A stretch of DNA of 64,000 bases from Panagrolaimus kolymaensis (taxonomy: Eukaryota; Nematoda; Chromadorea; Rhabditida; Panagrolaimidae), in contig JAJQJQ010000059.1 in NCBI GenBank assembly GCA_028622995.1, forward strand, positions 992,001 to 1,056,000, in the 5' to 3' direction. Below, piece after piece: positions 1 to 11,150 of the stretch. Numbering within the stretch: position 1 is the first letter of the stretch; every line of letters begins with the position of its first letter. The translations under genes and the position numbers were made by a program. The notes below the pieces were generated by a model. That model made no database searches and had not been told where the DNA came from. It worked only from the letters and a program-made list of their open reading frames with translations.

Positions 1-1593
1 TCATTCTTTTCAAGTCCAATCATATCCACCCATTCTTGCTCTACCTTCTGATTTGCCATCGTTGCCAATTCGAGAGTACCTAAAGCAACAAACTGTTAGA
101 ATATTCCATTAAAAGTGCAATCTCACCTTGAAAATGTTCCAAAATTCCATCAATAATATCAAGTTCATTATCATAATGTTGACAAAACGAGTCCATGAAA
201 TCGCCTTCATCTTGTACTTCCACAGCATCTTCATCATCGAGCCATTCATTGTGGATGAAAATTCGAGAATAATCAAGCTTAGTTGCAGCAACATCATCAA
301 TGCAAACATGTCGTTTTTCTCGCTTTCTAGTCATGGTTGATTGAAAGAATGGAACATGGAATATTGAATAATCTTTACGGGTTTCTGATTGATCAACTGA
401 TTCTTTCTTTGAGCGATTTTGAATACCCTAAAAAGGCTTTATTGTAAGAAAAATTAAAGCTAAAATAAAGCATACTCTTCGAAGGGTTTCTTTTCGAAAA
501 TGTTCATTTGCTGCAGCATTAGCTCTTCGAAGTCGGTTTTCAATCTCTTCAGCTGATCGAATTTTAGGTCCAATAAGTACAGTACGATCCATAGATATAT
601 GAGCAATTTTCTTTCCAAGGTTATCATCATCGAAACGAAATGAACAATCTGCATTTGATGAAGTAGATGGTACGTCGGTGCTATTTCCATCATCAAAATC
701 AAAGTTTACCAAAGTCGTTATATCGACGTTCGTGTTTTCTTTATCTTTCTGTTTCTTCTTCTTTTGCGTTATTGTTACTTCGTCGTCTTCAGAAAAGAAG
801 CCAGGATCACCACCATTTTGAGGAGCATCCCATTCAGATAATGATGTATTCAAAGGATCTTGAGCATCAGTCACAGCCTTTTTCTTCGTTGCTTTTTCCT
901 CGACAGCACGAACACCAACATCATGATCCAATTTCTTCACTTCAGTATGAACAACATCAACACGCTTGCCATAAACTTTGAATGATGCTTCCAAAACTCT
1001 TGAAGCTGATGAGATTTTCGACGTTTGATTGATTAAAGCATAAAATCCAGGAAGAACTTTTGGATCAAAAAGTGATTGTAGTTTCTGAAAGAGTTATGGT
1101 GGATAAGTATGTTAGAAAATAATCATAACGATTTTAGTCAAAGTAATGAAAAGGAAGAAAGAAAGAAGCGTTGCATAAAAAGAAGACGCATAACAAAGCT
1201 GGCAAGAAGCAATAGTTGCTATATAGCAACCTTATGCGTTAAAACAAAGCAAATAGCGACGCTTGTACAAATAAAGAATATATCCTTGAAAGAAATAAAC
1301 AAAACATACCACATTCTTATTGACAACTTCGTTGGCAAGGTTGTAATAAGCTCGATTGTCTGAAAACGTATCATTATTAAAGTTCTTTTTCTTCTTAAAA
1401 ATAACTTACTATCATCATAGAAATCACTTTCTTCATCATCGTCAATACCTTCATCGAAATCTGGTTGTTGGATTGGTGGACGAACTGAATTCTTGTTTGA
1501 TTTTCTTGGTCTTCTTTCTTCATCACTATCTGAATCATCAGAAGAGCTTCGAATGATGGGAGGACGAGATTGTTTCCTTGCACTTGGTGGCAT
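1..1593 (-). CDS. Condensin I kleisin subunit (NCAPH/Barren family), 3' end outside window
   Basis: Exons on the minus strand: 1593-1410, 1359-1310, 1084-476, 427-127, 79-<1; all phases agree and about 408 residues are visible. The N-terminus is Ser/Asp-rich and disordered. Residues about 62-125 resemble the N-terminal kleisin region of NCAPH, in particular the VYGKRVDVVHTEV segment, which matches the family's IYAVRVDAVHADV-type motif. A long acidic, Lys-patched linker follows, then a conserved DYSRIF...FMDSFCQHYD stretch. Family knowledge: the kleisin bridges the SMC2/SMC4 heads and recruits the HEAT subunits for mitotic chromosome compaction; nematode DPY-26 is the counterpart. The start ATG directly abuts a TTTTCAG acceptor, as for a trans-spliced leader. 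The C-terminal winged-helix end lies left of the window. A condensin II kleisin is less likely. Confidence 0.8.
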
Positions 1594-2567
1594 CTGAAAA
1601 ATAAGCAATAATAAGATGAAGTAATCATAGTTATAAAAAGTAACAAAATATATTCGCGATCACGACGTAAAAGTAATAAAGTTTAGAAGAATCAATCAAT
1701 GTTAAAGCAACTAGCTTCTTGAGTACAATCAGCAACATTTCCTCATTTTTTCCGTCTGAAGTAAAAAACGTTAATTTTACCAATCAAAAGCTATATTTAC
1801 ATACAAACATTTTAGTAACTTTTTATAAATCAATGGATGGAAATGTGAGTCTTTATGCTAATTTAGTTTTCTCAAATACTCATGTTTAGTTGATTCTCGA
1901 GTTCATGGCAAATGAATATTCTTATCTTTTATTACATTTTCTCGTGCTTGTTAATCTTATTTTATCCCCTTTTTTGTTTTCCTTGCTTTTCAAATTAACC
2001 AAATGATAAAGATCGGAAAAGATTTTTAGAATTTCTTTATGCAAAAAAAAAGAAAAAATATTTATTGAATGAAAAAAAGTTTTGATGCAAAAAAAAAGAA
2101 AGGAAGCAAAATTTCAAACAAACAAAAAAATTGTTTGCATTTACGCGATTGCCTTTGCTTCCCTTCTTTTCGTGTCAAGATTTCTTCTTACTGTAGCTAG
2201 CTTGCGTTTGTTTTTTGCTTCGATGAAAAAAAAGTGTTTGCCTCTTTGAAACAGTTTTTCAAATTGATTTTCTTCCATTTTTACAAACTTTTCTTCCATA
2301 TTTTTTACTTCTTTCCCTTATTATTTCATTGCCTATTGCTTTCCTCCAACTTGTTAGCCATTCTTATAACTAAAATGCCGAGTTTTGATGACATTTTGTT
2401 CCATATTTCCACGATTTTTCTACCCTAACTCTCCTTTACTTGATAAAATTATGACTTTTTCTATTGAATTTCACATTGCTAGCTCTTTTATCATGCTTTA
2501 TCACCCGTGCTTATCCTTGTTTTTACGTTATGTATATACTTATTGTTCGATTTTCAGGTAACCAAAC
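1594..2567. other. Intergenic region between divergent kleisin and rpl-20 genes
   Basis: AT-rich spacer with many T and A runs and no supported coding exon. It must hold the promoters of both divergent genes. The only clear signal is the TTTTCAG acceptor ending at 2557, just upstream of the ribosomal protein start. Confidence 0.6.
2551..2557 (+). promoter_or_regulatory. Probable trans-splice (outron) acceptor of rpl-20
   Basis: TTTTCAG lies 10 bases before the start codon with no upstream coding exon in frame, which fits spliced-leader addition rather than a cis intron. The spliced leader itself is not visible here. Confidence 0.5.
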
Positions 2568-3110
2568 ATGCCTATCATTGCATCAGGAGAAAGGCTTAAG
2601 CAATTTGCAATTGTTGGCCGCAAATTACCTACCGAACGTGATCCTAATCCAAAGCTCTACAAGATGGTTATCTTCGCAAGTAACAAGGTTGTTGCTAAAT
2701 CGCGTTTCTGGTACTTCACCTCTATGCTCCGTCGTATCAAGAAGACTCATGGTGAAATCCTTGCCACTGATGAAATCCATCCAAAGAATACTGGATCTGT
2801 AAAGAATTATGGTGTTTGGCTTCGTTATCGTTCCCGTACTGGTCAACACAATATGTACCGTGAATATCGTGATACTTCTGTTGCTGGTGCTGTTACTCAA
2901 GCTTATCGTGATATGGGTGCTCGTCATCGTGCTCAAGCTGATAGAATCCAAATTATCAAAGCCAATGAAGTTGCTGCTTCAGAATGTCGTCGACCTGGTG
3001 TCAAACAATTCCATGATGCTGGTATCAAGTTCCCATTGGCTGGTCGTGTTACCAAGAGACAACATCGTACACCTTTCACCACATCACGTCCAACAACTCA
3101 TTTTGCTTAA
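2568..3110 (+). CDS. rpl-20: 60S ribosomal protein eL20 (L18a)
   Basis: A single-exon 180-residue protein, the usual length of the family. It starts [20 protein letters not shown] and carries the conserved segments [53 protein letters not shown] and [13 protein letters not shown]. Family knowledge: it sits on the large cytosolic ribosomal subunit near the central protuberance and contacts 5S rRNA. The strong preference for T-ending codons fits high expression. The start is chosen by full-family alignment and by the outron-like acceptor 10 bases upstream. C. elegans calls the orthologue rpl-20. Confidence 0.97.
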   Translation: MPIIASGERLKQFAIVGRKLPTERDPNPKLYKMVIFASNKVVAKSRFWYFTSMLRRIKKTHGEILATDEIHPKNTGSVKNYGVWLRYRSRTGQHNMYREYRDTSVAGAVTQAYRDMGARHRAQADRIQIIKANEVAASECRRPGVKQFHDAGIKFPLAGRVTKRQHRTPFTTSRPTTHFA

Positions 3111-3559
3111 ATAAGCTTTGTTTTCTGTTATTGTGGTGATACTTTGTTTTGTCTCGTTATAAATTTGTTGATTTCTTTAAACGTTTTTATATAATTATAT
3201 AAATGAAAGTTTTTTTCGGCATTTTGTGTATTGCAAGGATTGTTTTATTTGGTATTTTCTCTCTTTAGGATGGTTTTGGTATAAGCATTCTTCATAGCAG
3301 TTGTTGTTTGTAAAATGCTTTATTGCATTTTCACTTGAAACATTAACGATTTTCCCATCGAATGATAGTCTTTTTCCGTGCATAATGAAGTGATTTTACA
3401 TGACAATCACAAGGCTATTATGATTATGATGTAAACGTTTTTCCTTTTATTCTCATTGAACCAACCAAACATCCATTCTTTTTCTTGAAAAACATCATTC
3501 GTTTTTTGTATGTAAAGCAAGCTTCTTCTTTGACAGGGGCTGTTGTTTAAAATTCTTGA
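3111..3559. other. Spacer between rpl-20 and the four-TM gene
   Basis: Holds the rpl-20 3' UTR and the upstream region of the next gene. AT-rich; no supported exon or RNA gene seen. Confidence 0.6.
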
Positions 3560-4955
3560 ATGCGGGAAACATTTTTGTCTTTTTTGATACGACGCAAAAT
3601 ATTCTTTCCATTTTTACAATCTGCTACTGTTGTTGGTATTGGTCGAAAGGAATCACAAGTATCAATGTCGCCTAATTCTTCATCATCCGATGATATAGCT
3701 ATTATTGGATCAAGAGCTCGAAGTGGTGGAATTAAACTTAAGGTATGTAATATCTTGATTGCGTTTAGAAAGGTTTAAAGGTCGATTTGGAAGCTTATAA
3801 CTGTATTAGTTAGTATCAGCTAAAGATATTGTAGCTACCATAAAAATTTTTTTACAGTATTTTTGCGCTGGAATTTTACTTTTCAATTTGGTTTATGGCA
3901 TCGCATTATTTGTTTCAACTCCAGCCTTTGGGCAATTGTTTATGGAATATTCAGTTTTCTTTGGTTTATATGCTTTATCAATAATTTCTGCAACCTTTGG
4001 ACTTTATGATCGTCGAGATTATCTCCTTTATCCATATTTGATTATGACGGTGAGTCGTCGCTTGCTATTATAGCTTGGAATCTAAGTTTATTAGAGTTCA
4101 ATTTTTTAGTTTCCATTTGCAATAATTGCATTTTTGGTTTTTGCTTTTCATTTAACAAATTCATATTATTGTGCATTTTTAAAAAAGCGTAAGTCTTCTT
4201 CCAATAATTTCTAAGCAACTAAACAATTTACACAATGGCATTATGTATTTTTAGAAGCTAACACAACTTTCAACAACAATGACCCTACAAGCTTCATTAA
4301 TGTCACAAATCAAAACTCAATTTTTTATGGTAATCATCAACCTTAACTTCGCATTAATTTCTCAAACGATTCATTTCGGGGTTTTTTAGATTGTTCTTTT
4401 ATTTCCCCCAAAAATCATGGATGGGCAGCAATTCAATTATCTGCATTAACAGCATTTACATTTTTATTTATTTCAATCGAAAAATTGATTGAATTTTATT
4501 GTTTTCGCCAGCTTCAATTACAATTTCATCGAATCAAATATCTTTTATCTTCTTCTTCCACCAATCATGTTGGAGGAACCACAGGAGGAGGAGGAATTTC
4601 ACATATTTCAAGTATTCGAATAAATGAAATTTTAAAGGATGAACAAAATAATGATTCGGATGATGATGTAAGTTGTTTGTTTGGTTGCAAGGTATTCGAG
4701 GAAGATTTGGGAGAGATGGATAATAGCGAGAAAAAAAACTAAAAATAAAAGTTTGTTGATGCACATTTTGGTTGGGATTTTTTTTGATTACCAAAGCTTT
4801 TGACGTTTCCTTGTTGTTTCATAAATCAAAAATAACCTCGTTAATTGCAGATGATTATTTATGATCGAAATCCAAGAAATTTTAATGTTCGCGAATTTCC
4901 TATTCATGATCCACCGTTTGGTAGTAGTAATGCTTATTGTCGAACTATTGCATAA
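3560..4955 (+). CDS. Four-transmembrane protein of unknown function
   Basis: Exons 3560-3742, 3858-4049, 4110-4188, 4255-4329, 4390-4667 and 4851-4955, ending in TAA, give 303 residues. A second in-frame ATG at 3665 (268 residues) is an equally good start, because the first 35 residues are basic and not obviously conserved. Four hydrophobic helices are evident: FCAGILLFNLVYGIALFV, YSVFFGLYALSIISATFG, a third formed across the 4049/4110 junction, and LSALTAFTFLFISIEKLI. The loop between helices 3 and 4 carries NTT and NVT glycosylation sequons, which places it outside the cell or in the lumen. The C-terminal tail is Gly/Ser/Asp-rich and ends in a conserved-looking FREFPIHDPPFG-type stretch. 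The layout recalls tetraspan or MARVEL-like proteins but lacks the tetraspanin CCG motif. Function unknown. Confidence 0.7.
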
Positions 4956-5379
4956 ACTCGAAATTTGAATTTATGAAAAAAGTTATTTTATCTTCATTGG
5001 CACATATGTTTGCGGTATTCTTCAACTTTAAACAATTGTGATTAATTCTTACTATGTAATTTCATCGTTCTCTAATGAGGGTGTACTGTAACTTTAATCC
5101 TTATCACGTTCTAATAAAGGCTTATCGCATGATTAAGGCAATTTTCGCAAACAAAAGTTACAAAACAGATTTGCTCAATCAAAGTTTTACTTCAAAGCCG
5201 CTAAAATTAACCCAAAAAAGACAAAAAGAGAAAGCAAAGATACAATCAAAAAACTATGGAGATATAAAAAATTGTATGTATTATTAACAAACAAAACAAA
5301 AAGTAATAATAAAAATTATAAAAAAAATGATTGACAAGATTGTAAAAAGTTAACAAAAATCTCAAAGTTATTAATTATT
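4956..5379. other. Convergent 3' spacer
   Basis: Lies between the stop codons of the four-TM gene and the minus-strand repeat-rich gene. AT-rich, with no supported coding or RNA feature. Confidence 0.6.
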
Positions 5380-7364
5380 TTATTTATCAGCAGATGATGA
5401 TGAAGTAGGAGACGATGCAACAACAACAACGGCTTCAATAGGTTCATTATTTGATTGATTTTCAATTGGTTCATGAACACTTTCAGCAAGAGATTCATCA
5501 TCGCTTGATTCACTTTCAATTGGTTGTTGAAGAAGTTGAGCAGAAGGTTCATCATTGCTTGATTGACTTTCGGTTGGTTGCTTGACGCGTGAAGCAAGAT
5601 GATGTTCATTATTTGATTGATTTTCAGTTGCTTTCTTGAGAACTTGTGCAAAATATTCTTCATTTGTTTGATTTTCAGCTTTTGGTTTGATAAGTCCCAT
5701 ATTATTATTTGATTGATTTTCATTTGATTGTTGAAGAAGGTGCGCAAAATATTCATCAACATCATCATCTGATTCATCTTCCGCCGAAAGTTGAAGAGGT
5801 AGAACAAATGATTCATTATTAAATTGATTAGCCATCGTCGTTGCCGGTTGAAGAGGTCGAGCAATAAATTGATTAGCCATCGTAGTTGGAGGTCGAAGAG
5901 GTCGAGCAAGTAATCCATAATGATTAGGTCTCATCATTCGAGGAGTTGGTCCACCAAGAAATGGCCTCATTGGTCGAGGAGTTATTCCACCAAGAATTGG
6001 TCGCATTGATCGAGGAGTTAATCCAACAGGAGTATTATTTAAACGTGATACAAAAACTTTATCAGTAACTTGTAAACCAATTTTGGAAGGTTCTTGTGAA
6101 GCATATAAATCAGGACCAGTTGAAGGTAAACGAGCAGCAGCAACATGTCTTGGAGTATACGCAGAAGCAGCAGAAGAAGGTAAACGAGTAAAATCACGAG
6201 AAGGATACAAATTAGAATCATTTGAAGAAGGTAAACGAATAAAACCTCTTGAAGCATCAAATTCTGGACCACCATTTGAAGATAAACGAGGTACACCTCT
6301 TTGAGTAAATACAGCAGATGAAGGTAAACGAGTAAGCCGATAACTTCCACGTGGAAGACCCATAGCATTTAAAGATGATAAAGGTCGACGGAAAACACGA
6401 ACAACTTTTTTGATTGGTCGATTAACATGAGTTACAACAGGAGAACGATGTGAAGGACGAGAAGCAGGATAAGTCGTAGGACGTAATGGTCGATAATTAG
6501 CACGAGGTAATGGCAATCGTGGTTGAAATCGTTGAGGTGAATAATACATATCAGAATTTGAAAATCTTGGACTTTGAAATGAATATTGTTGATTATCATC
6601 AGAACGTGGAGGACTTTGATACGAATATTGATTAGTAGAACGAGAAAGTGAAGGAGCTTGATATGTATATTCATTATCAAATGACGAAATATCTTGAGAT
6701 GAATGATGATCAGCAGAATGTGAAAATGTTGGTTCTGGAGATAAAAATTGATCTGCTGAATCCATAAATGAAGGATCATGAGTTGAATATTGATGATCAG
6801 CTGAGCTTGAAGAAGTTGGAGCAAGAGAAGCATACTGATTAGCAGATTGTGAAAAGTTTGACGGATAATGAAGCAAATTTTGAGCAGTGAATTCTCTTAA
6901 ATGCTGCAATAAATCTTCTTGAAGTTGTCTTCTAAAAAACAATATCATTAATAACATCAGTTGCACAAGAAAAATGTTATGGGCTATGGCTAACCATAAA
7001 AATGATAGCAATTAATCCCAAGTAAGTTTGATAGTATCCCAAAAAGTCTTACGTTTCAGCTGCTTTTATATTTTGCAAAATATTTTCACATTCTCTCATG
7101 AAAGCCTTCGAATTTTTCTGGATTTCAAGGTCCATTTCTTCTTGAGATAATCTAAAAATACGATCAATTAGTGTTGTTGTTCTTTCTTATTAAAAACTTT
7201 TACCCATTTTCATGTTGATTCATAATTATTTGTTGAGATAATTCACCAAGCTTTTGAAATCCATAAGCTCCAACTTCAAATGCTTCTGTCAATTTTGATG
7301 AAGACCAATTATGTTCAGAAACATCATCTTCAGGCATAGGTTCTATTGAGCGTGATTCATCCAT
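5380..7364 (-). CDS. Repeat-rich disordered protein of unknown function
   Basis: Exons 7364-7204, 7151-7053 and 6931-5380 give 603 residues. The first 110 residues are helical, Gln/Glu-rich and possibly coiled coil (LSQEEMDLEIQKNSKAFM). The remainder is low complexity, with several families of short degenerate repeats: S-A-D-Q/H-x-S units around residues 130-230; R-L-P-S-S units every 20-30 residues around 300-370; T-P-R-x-M-R-P-x-L-G-G units around 400-440; and acidic E-N-Q-S-N-N units toward the end. There is no signal peptide and no catalytic motif. A TTTTTTAG acceptor lies 9 bases upstream of the ATG, so the message may be trans-spliced. Arg-rich central and acidic C-terminal blocks suggest RNA or chromatin association, but that is only inference. 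I do not recognise a family. Confidence 0.7.
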
Positions 7365-8210
7365 TAGTTTTATCTAAAAAACAATCATCAAAATAATTAA
7401 TTTTAAAAATAAGAGTTAGTTACACAACCCGCGGATAGTTTGGTAAAGGAAGGGTAACAATGTCCAAGGCAAGGTAATAATGGTAATTACCAAAATTAAA
7501 AGAAACTATTGGAAGTGTCGCGAATTTTGTGAAATTAGAGCAAAAATGGAAGTTGGTGGCAAAAACATGCTTTTTGAAGGGTTTTTAAAAGCAATTATAT
7601 AAACTTTTAAGACGACAAGAATCTGATCGCAAATTTGTTTTTTAGATTTTTCGTAAATTTTTAGAATGGTTTCGTCTGTAGATTTCTTTTGTTCAAATGT
7701 AAAAATAGCGAAGGTATGTGAAGAAGGGCGATAATAAAAACGAAGAAATGAAAAATAATTTTATACCGGATAAAGAAAGTAAGGTAGGACAACTCAACTT
7801 TAAATTATTTATTTATAAAAAAATGCAAATCAATGATGAAACATAAAAAAAGTTAGAAGAAAATTTTAGGCATCGACGAAAAACGAAAATGTGTGTAACA
7901 CACTTTCGACACCACGGTGATATAATGCCAAAAATCGTTTCATGATAGTTTTTATTTTGGGAAAAAGTTTTTTTGTCTACTGTAAAAATTTAGTAAACGA
8001 TAAACATTGTAATTTTTACAAAAAACTTTTTTCATTCATTCTAATTTCGATGATTTATTATTTTAATTTACTTTGCTTATTAAACAATACTAAATGCAGC
8101 TTTTATCAATCCCAGACTACACTTTTCCATTTTCTTTATTTTAAAAAAAAGTTTGGGTTAAAAAAAACAAAAGTAAAATCTTTATTTATTTATTTATAAT
8201 ATTAATTTAT
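7365..8210. other. Spacer between repeat-rich gene and chemoreceptor
   Basis: The promoter side of the repeat-rich gene and the 3' side of the receptor. AT-rich homopolymer runs; no supported gene. Confidence 0.55.
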
Positions 8211-11150
8211 TTAAGTCCATTGTTGTTTATAAAGATTAAAATAATCATCTTGTTCAGCTAAAGGTGCAATGCGTTTATTTTTAAATATTAAAATGTGTCT
8301 TCCATTACTGCTAAATTTTTTGATGAAAAATTCAATCAAACGATGTGACATAAAATTATTTCGTAATTTTTCAGACATATAAAGTGCAAGTAAAACATGA
8401 AAACTTCCATGAATGGATAAACAATAACTTGCAGCTTCCTGAAAAACAAAATATAATATATTTTTGTGGAATTAGAAGAGAAAGTTGGTTAAAATAAAAG
8501 ATTGAAATTTTAAAAACCTTTCAAAACAAAATTTAAAATTGGGATCATTTTAGGATGGATTTTTTTAATGCAAATCCCCCAATTTTTATAACAAAAATAT
8601 TCTCAAAAAATCTTTGAAATTTATTAATAAATAAAGGGTATTAGGCTATTTTTAGAGGCAGGCATCTTAAATACCAAGAAAATTTATCTTCGAAAGGATG
8701 CACCTTTTTAAACGAAAATATATTGATAAAAGCTCAAATTATTTTTGGAAATTTTTATGTATTTTTACAAACATAAAATTTCCCCGACAAAACTCCAAAC
8801 AATCTTGAAAATCTCGCTTCGGGATTTGAAAGTTTTTCTAATTTTTTAAAAAACTATGTACTTACTTTCACAATGGGTTTAGCTGACGATGATGAAGAAA
8901 TGCCAATGGAAATAAAATAAACTCCAAAAACATATGTTACATAACAAATTAAAAAAGTTACACATAAAATTGCTACAGCTTTAGTGGCTTCCATATTTTC
9001 TATTCGTTGATATCGACGAGTTAAATGATCGGAACCAGAAATATTTTTTTCAAATTTAGATGCTTTTTGATTTGAATAATATATTATTCCAGCGATAAAA
9101 CTCGTAACAATTGCAACGGGAACCAAAGTTCCTAGAAGGCTTACAAAATCCGCTGTGGCCATGGAACTACAATATGGAACAAGTTGATTGGGTTTTGTAA
9201 GAAGTTCAAAAATTAAATTGGTTGAACGAAATAATTGATAACCCCACTGAAAAAAATTATAATTTAAAATGGAAAATAAAAAAAAGTAATAATTAACTAA
9301 AGATGGATTTTTTTTAGGAAAATTGCTTTTGAAAAATTTTTATTTAAATTTTTTTTCATGCAACGAAAAAATTATGGAAAATAAAAGAAAGTATTGTTTC
9401 CAAACCCGAGGTTGCAAACAATTTAGGAAATTAGCATTAAAAATTTTGAAACTAATTTTCTTTAAGATTTTTTTCAAAATCTAAAAATTTTGAATTAAAA
9501 ATTGGGAGAAAAAAATAATTTCGTTGCCTGACTCCGAGTAAAATAAATAGCTTCAAAATTCGAATTCAATTTTGTTCGAAAAGTTTGTGAATGCTGCATA
9601 ACAAAAAAATTTCTTTTAATAAATTTTAAATTTGTTTTCTAATATTTTGTTTTTAAGCGTCATAAGAAAAAATATTTTTCTAGCAGGATTCCATGTAAAA
9701 AAAAACAGAAGGTATATAGATTGAACTCCCGTGTAAATAACTTACCGGTGCAAATGCAACAAAACTTGAAATTAAAATGCAATGAATTTTTTCATATATT
9801 TTATACCAAATTGTTGCAATCATTCTTTCAATGGTTATCACAAAAAATGACCATACTATTACTTGAACGGGTGTTGCATTAACAATAGTTTCAATTCCAC
9901 AAAAATGATATCCAGTCATTAAGGAACAATTATCTTTTGAAATCTAAAAAAAACCCGAGAAATAAAGTGTTTAGACTTTTAAACTTTTTTTGCTTCGTTT
10001 GCTTCGTTTGCTTTGCAAGCGCCTCATTTTTTTAGGTTTACTGTAACTAGGGTTGTCGAATTTCCCGGGAAATGGGAAAATGGGGAAATTTCCCGGGAAT
10101 TTTCCCGCTACAAACATTCACAAAGTCTTACAAAGTTTAACAAAGTTATAGCAACTTTTGTAGAACTTTGTTAGACTTTGTGAAACTTTGTAAGGGTTTG
10201 TAGCGGGAAATTCCCGGGAAATCTTTTTTGACAACCCTAACTGTAACTCAATTATTTTTTTTTTAAAGATTTTTTTTTATTATTTTTTTTTAAAGATTAA
10301 AAATGTAAAAAACCCAACTAAAAGCATTCATGATGCAGCCGCCCTCCATAATTTTAATAAAAAATATCCATTAAAAACCTACACATTTTGCGGAGGATGA
10401 AAGTTATTATTTATTTTTCAAGTAATTTTTTTTACTTCCGTTTCATATTTTCAAAATTAAAAGAACGAAATTCATATTTAAAAAAAAAGTTTGATTGGTA
10501 GGTTAAAATTCCATTAATATTTTATTTTTTATGAAAAATCACCTGGAAATTTATTTTTAAAAAAAAAGGCAGGTGTAAAATTAATAATAATAAAAGCTTT
10601 AGAAACAAACTAAAAATCATAAAGTTTTGAAATAGAAATCTCATAGCAAAAGTAAAAATTACTACGTAATGTCTCGAAGCGAATTAAAAGTTCCTTCGTT
10701 TTAAGAGTTTCAAATTTTCTAATAAATATTAAAGTTTTTGTTGTTAGATTTTCTTTTAGAAAATTATAATTTCCCCAAATTTTCTTGTTGAAAAGATTTG
10801 TAACAAAAAAAACCCCAAATCTTCTAAACTTCCCAAAATAAAAAAAAACTTACATAAAAAATTATAGCTCGATATACCATTTGACTGGATCGAATAAAAG
10901 TTAAAAAATTTCGACACCACAGAGCTAAAATTAATGAAAATACGAGAGCCCTTAAATTAGGATGTATTCCTCGATTGGTAATATAACAATGTCCATAAAC
11001 TCCAAGCAAAATAAAACTAAATAAATCTAATATAATTTTAATAAATAATATTAAAATTAATAATCCATTTGTTGTCATTAATTCTGCTATCAAACAATTA
11101 TTATTATTATCGGTCGTCGTCGTCGATATGTTGCTATTATTTTCAGGCAT
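8211..11150 (-). CDS. Nematode 7TM chemoreceptor (Sra-superfamily-like GPCR)
   Basis: Exons 11150-10854, 9943-9746, 9246-8866 and 8438-8211, all joined in phase 0, encode 367 residues. Seven hydrophobic segments are visible: about 27-50, 67-86, 122-145, 150-170, 195-222, 255-280 and 295-315. The N-terminal tail has an N-I-S glycosylation sequon. The end of TM3 carries E-R-M-I-A-T at residues 138-143, the signature that nematode sra/srab/srb/sre receptors use in place of DRY. Such receptors are expressed in sensory neurons and detect environmental chemicals; the ligand cannot be inferred. The subfamily is uncertain. The introns are long (about 430, 500 and 910 bases), and the largest holds a hAT-type miniature element. 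No premature stop or frameshift was seen, so the gene looks intact. Confidence 0.8.
10040..10247. mobile_element. Palindromic hAT-type miniature element (MITE) with 8-bp target duplication
   Basis: The element occupies 10048-10239 (192 bp). It begins TAGGGTTGTC and ends with the exact reverse complement GACAACCCTA. It is flanked on both sides by the identical octamer ACTGTAAC (10040-10047 and 10240-10247). Beyond the termini the two halves stay complementary almost to the centre, with matching CCCGGGAA boxes and a CCCGCTACAAAC box, so a single strand could fold into one long hairpin. It has no ORF. An 8-bp duplication and an (C/T)AGGG-type terminus are hallmarks of hAT transposons. It sits in the first intron of the chemoreceptor gene. 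Confidence 0.85.

Noticed and set aside
667..981. Plus-strand frame of 104 codons
   Set aside because: Antisense to the kleisin exon 3, whose frame and splice sites are consistent.
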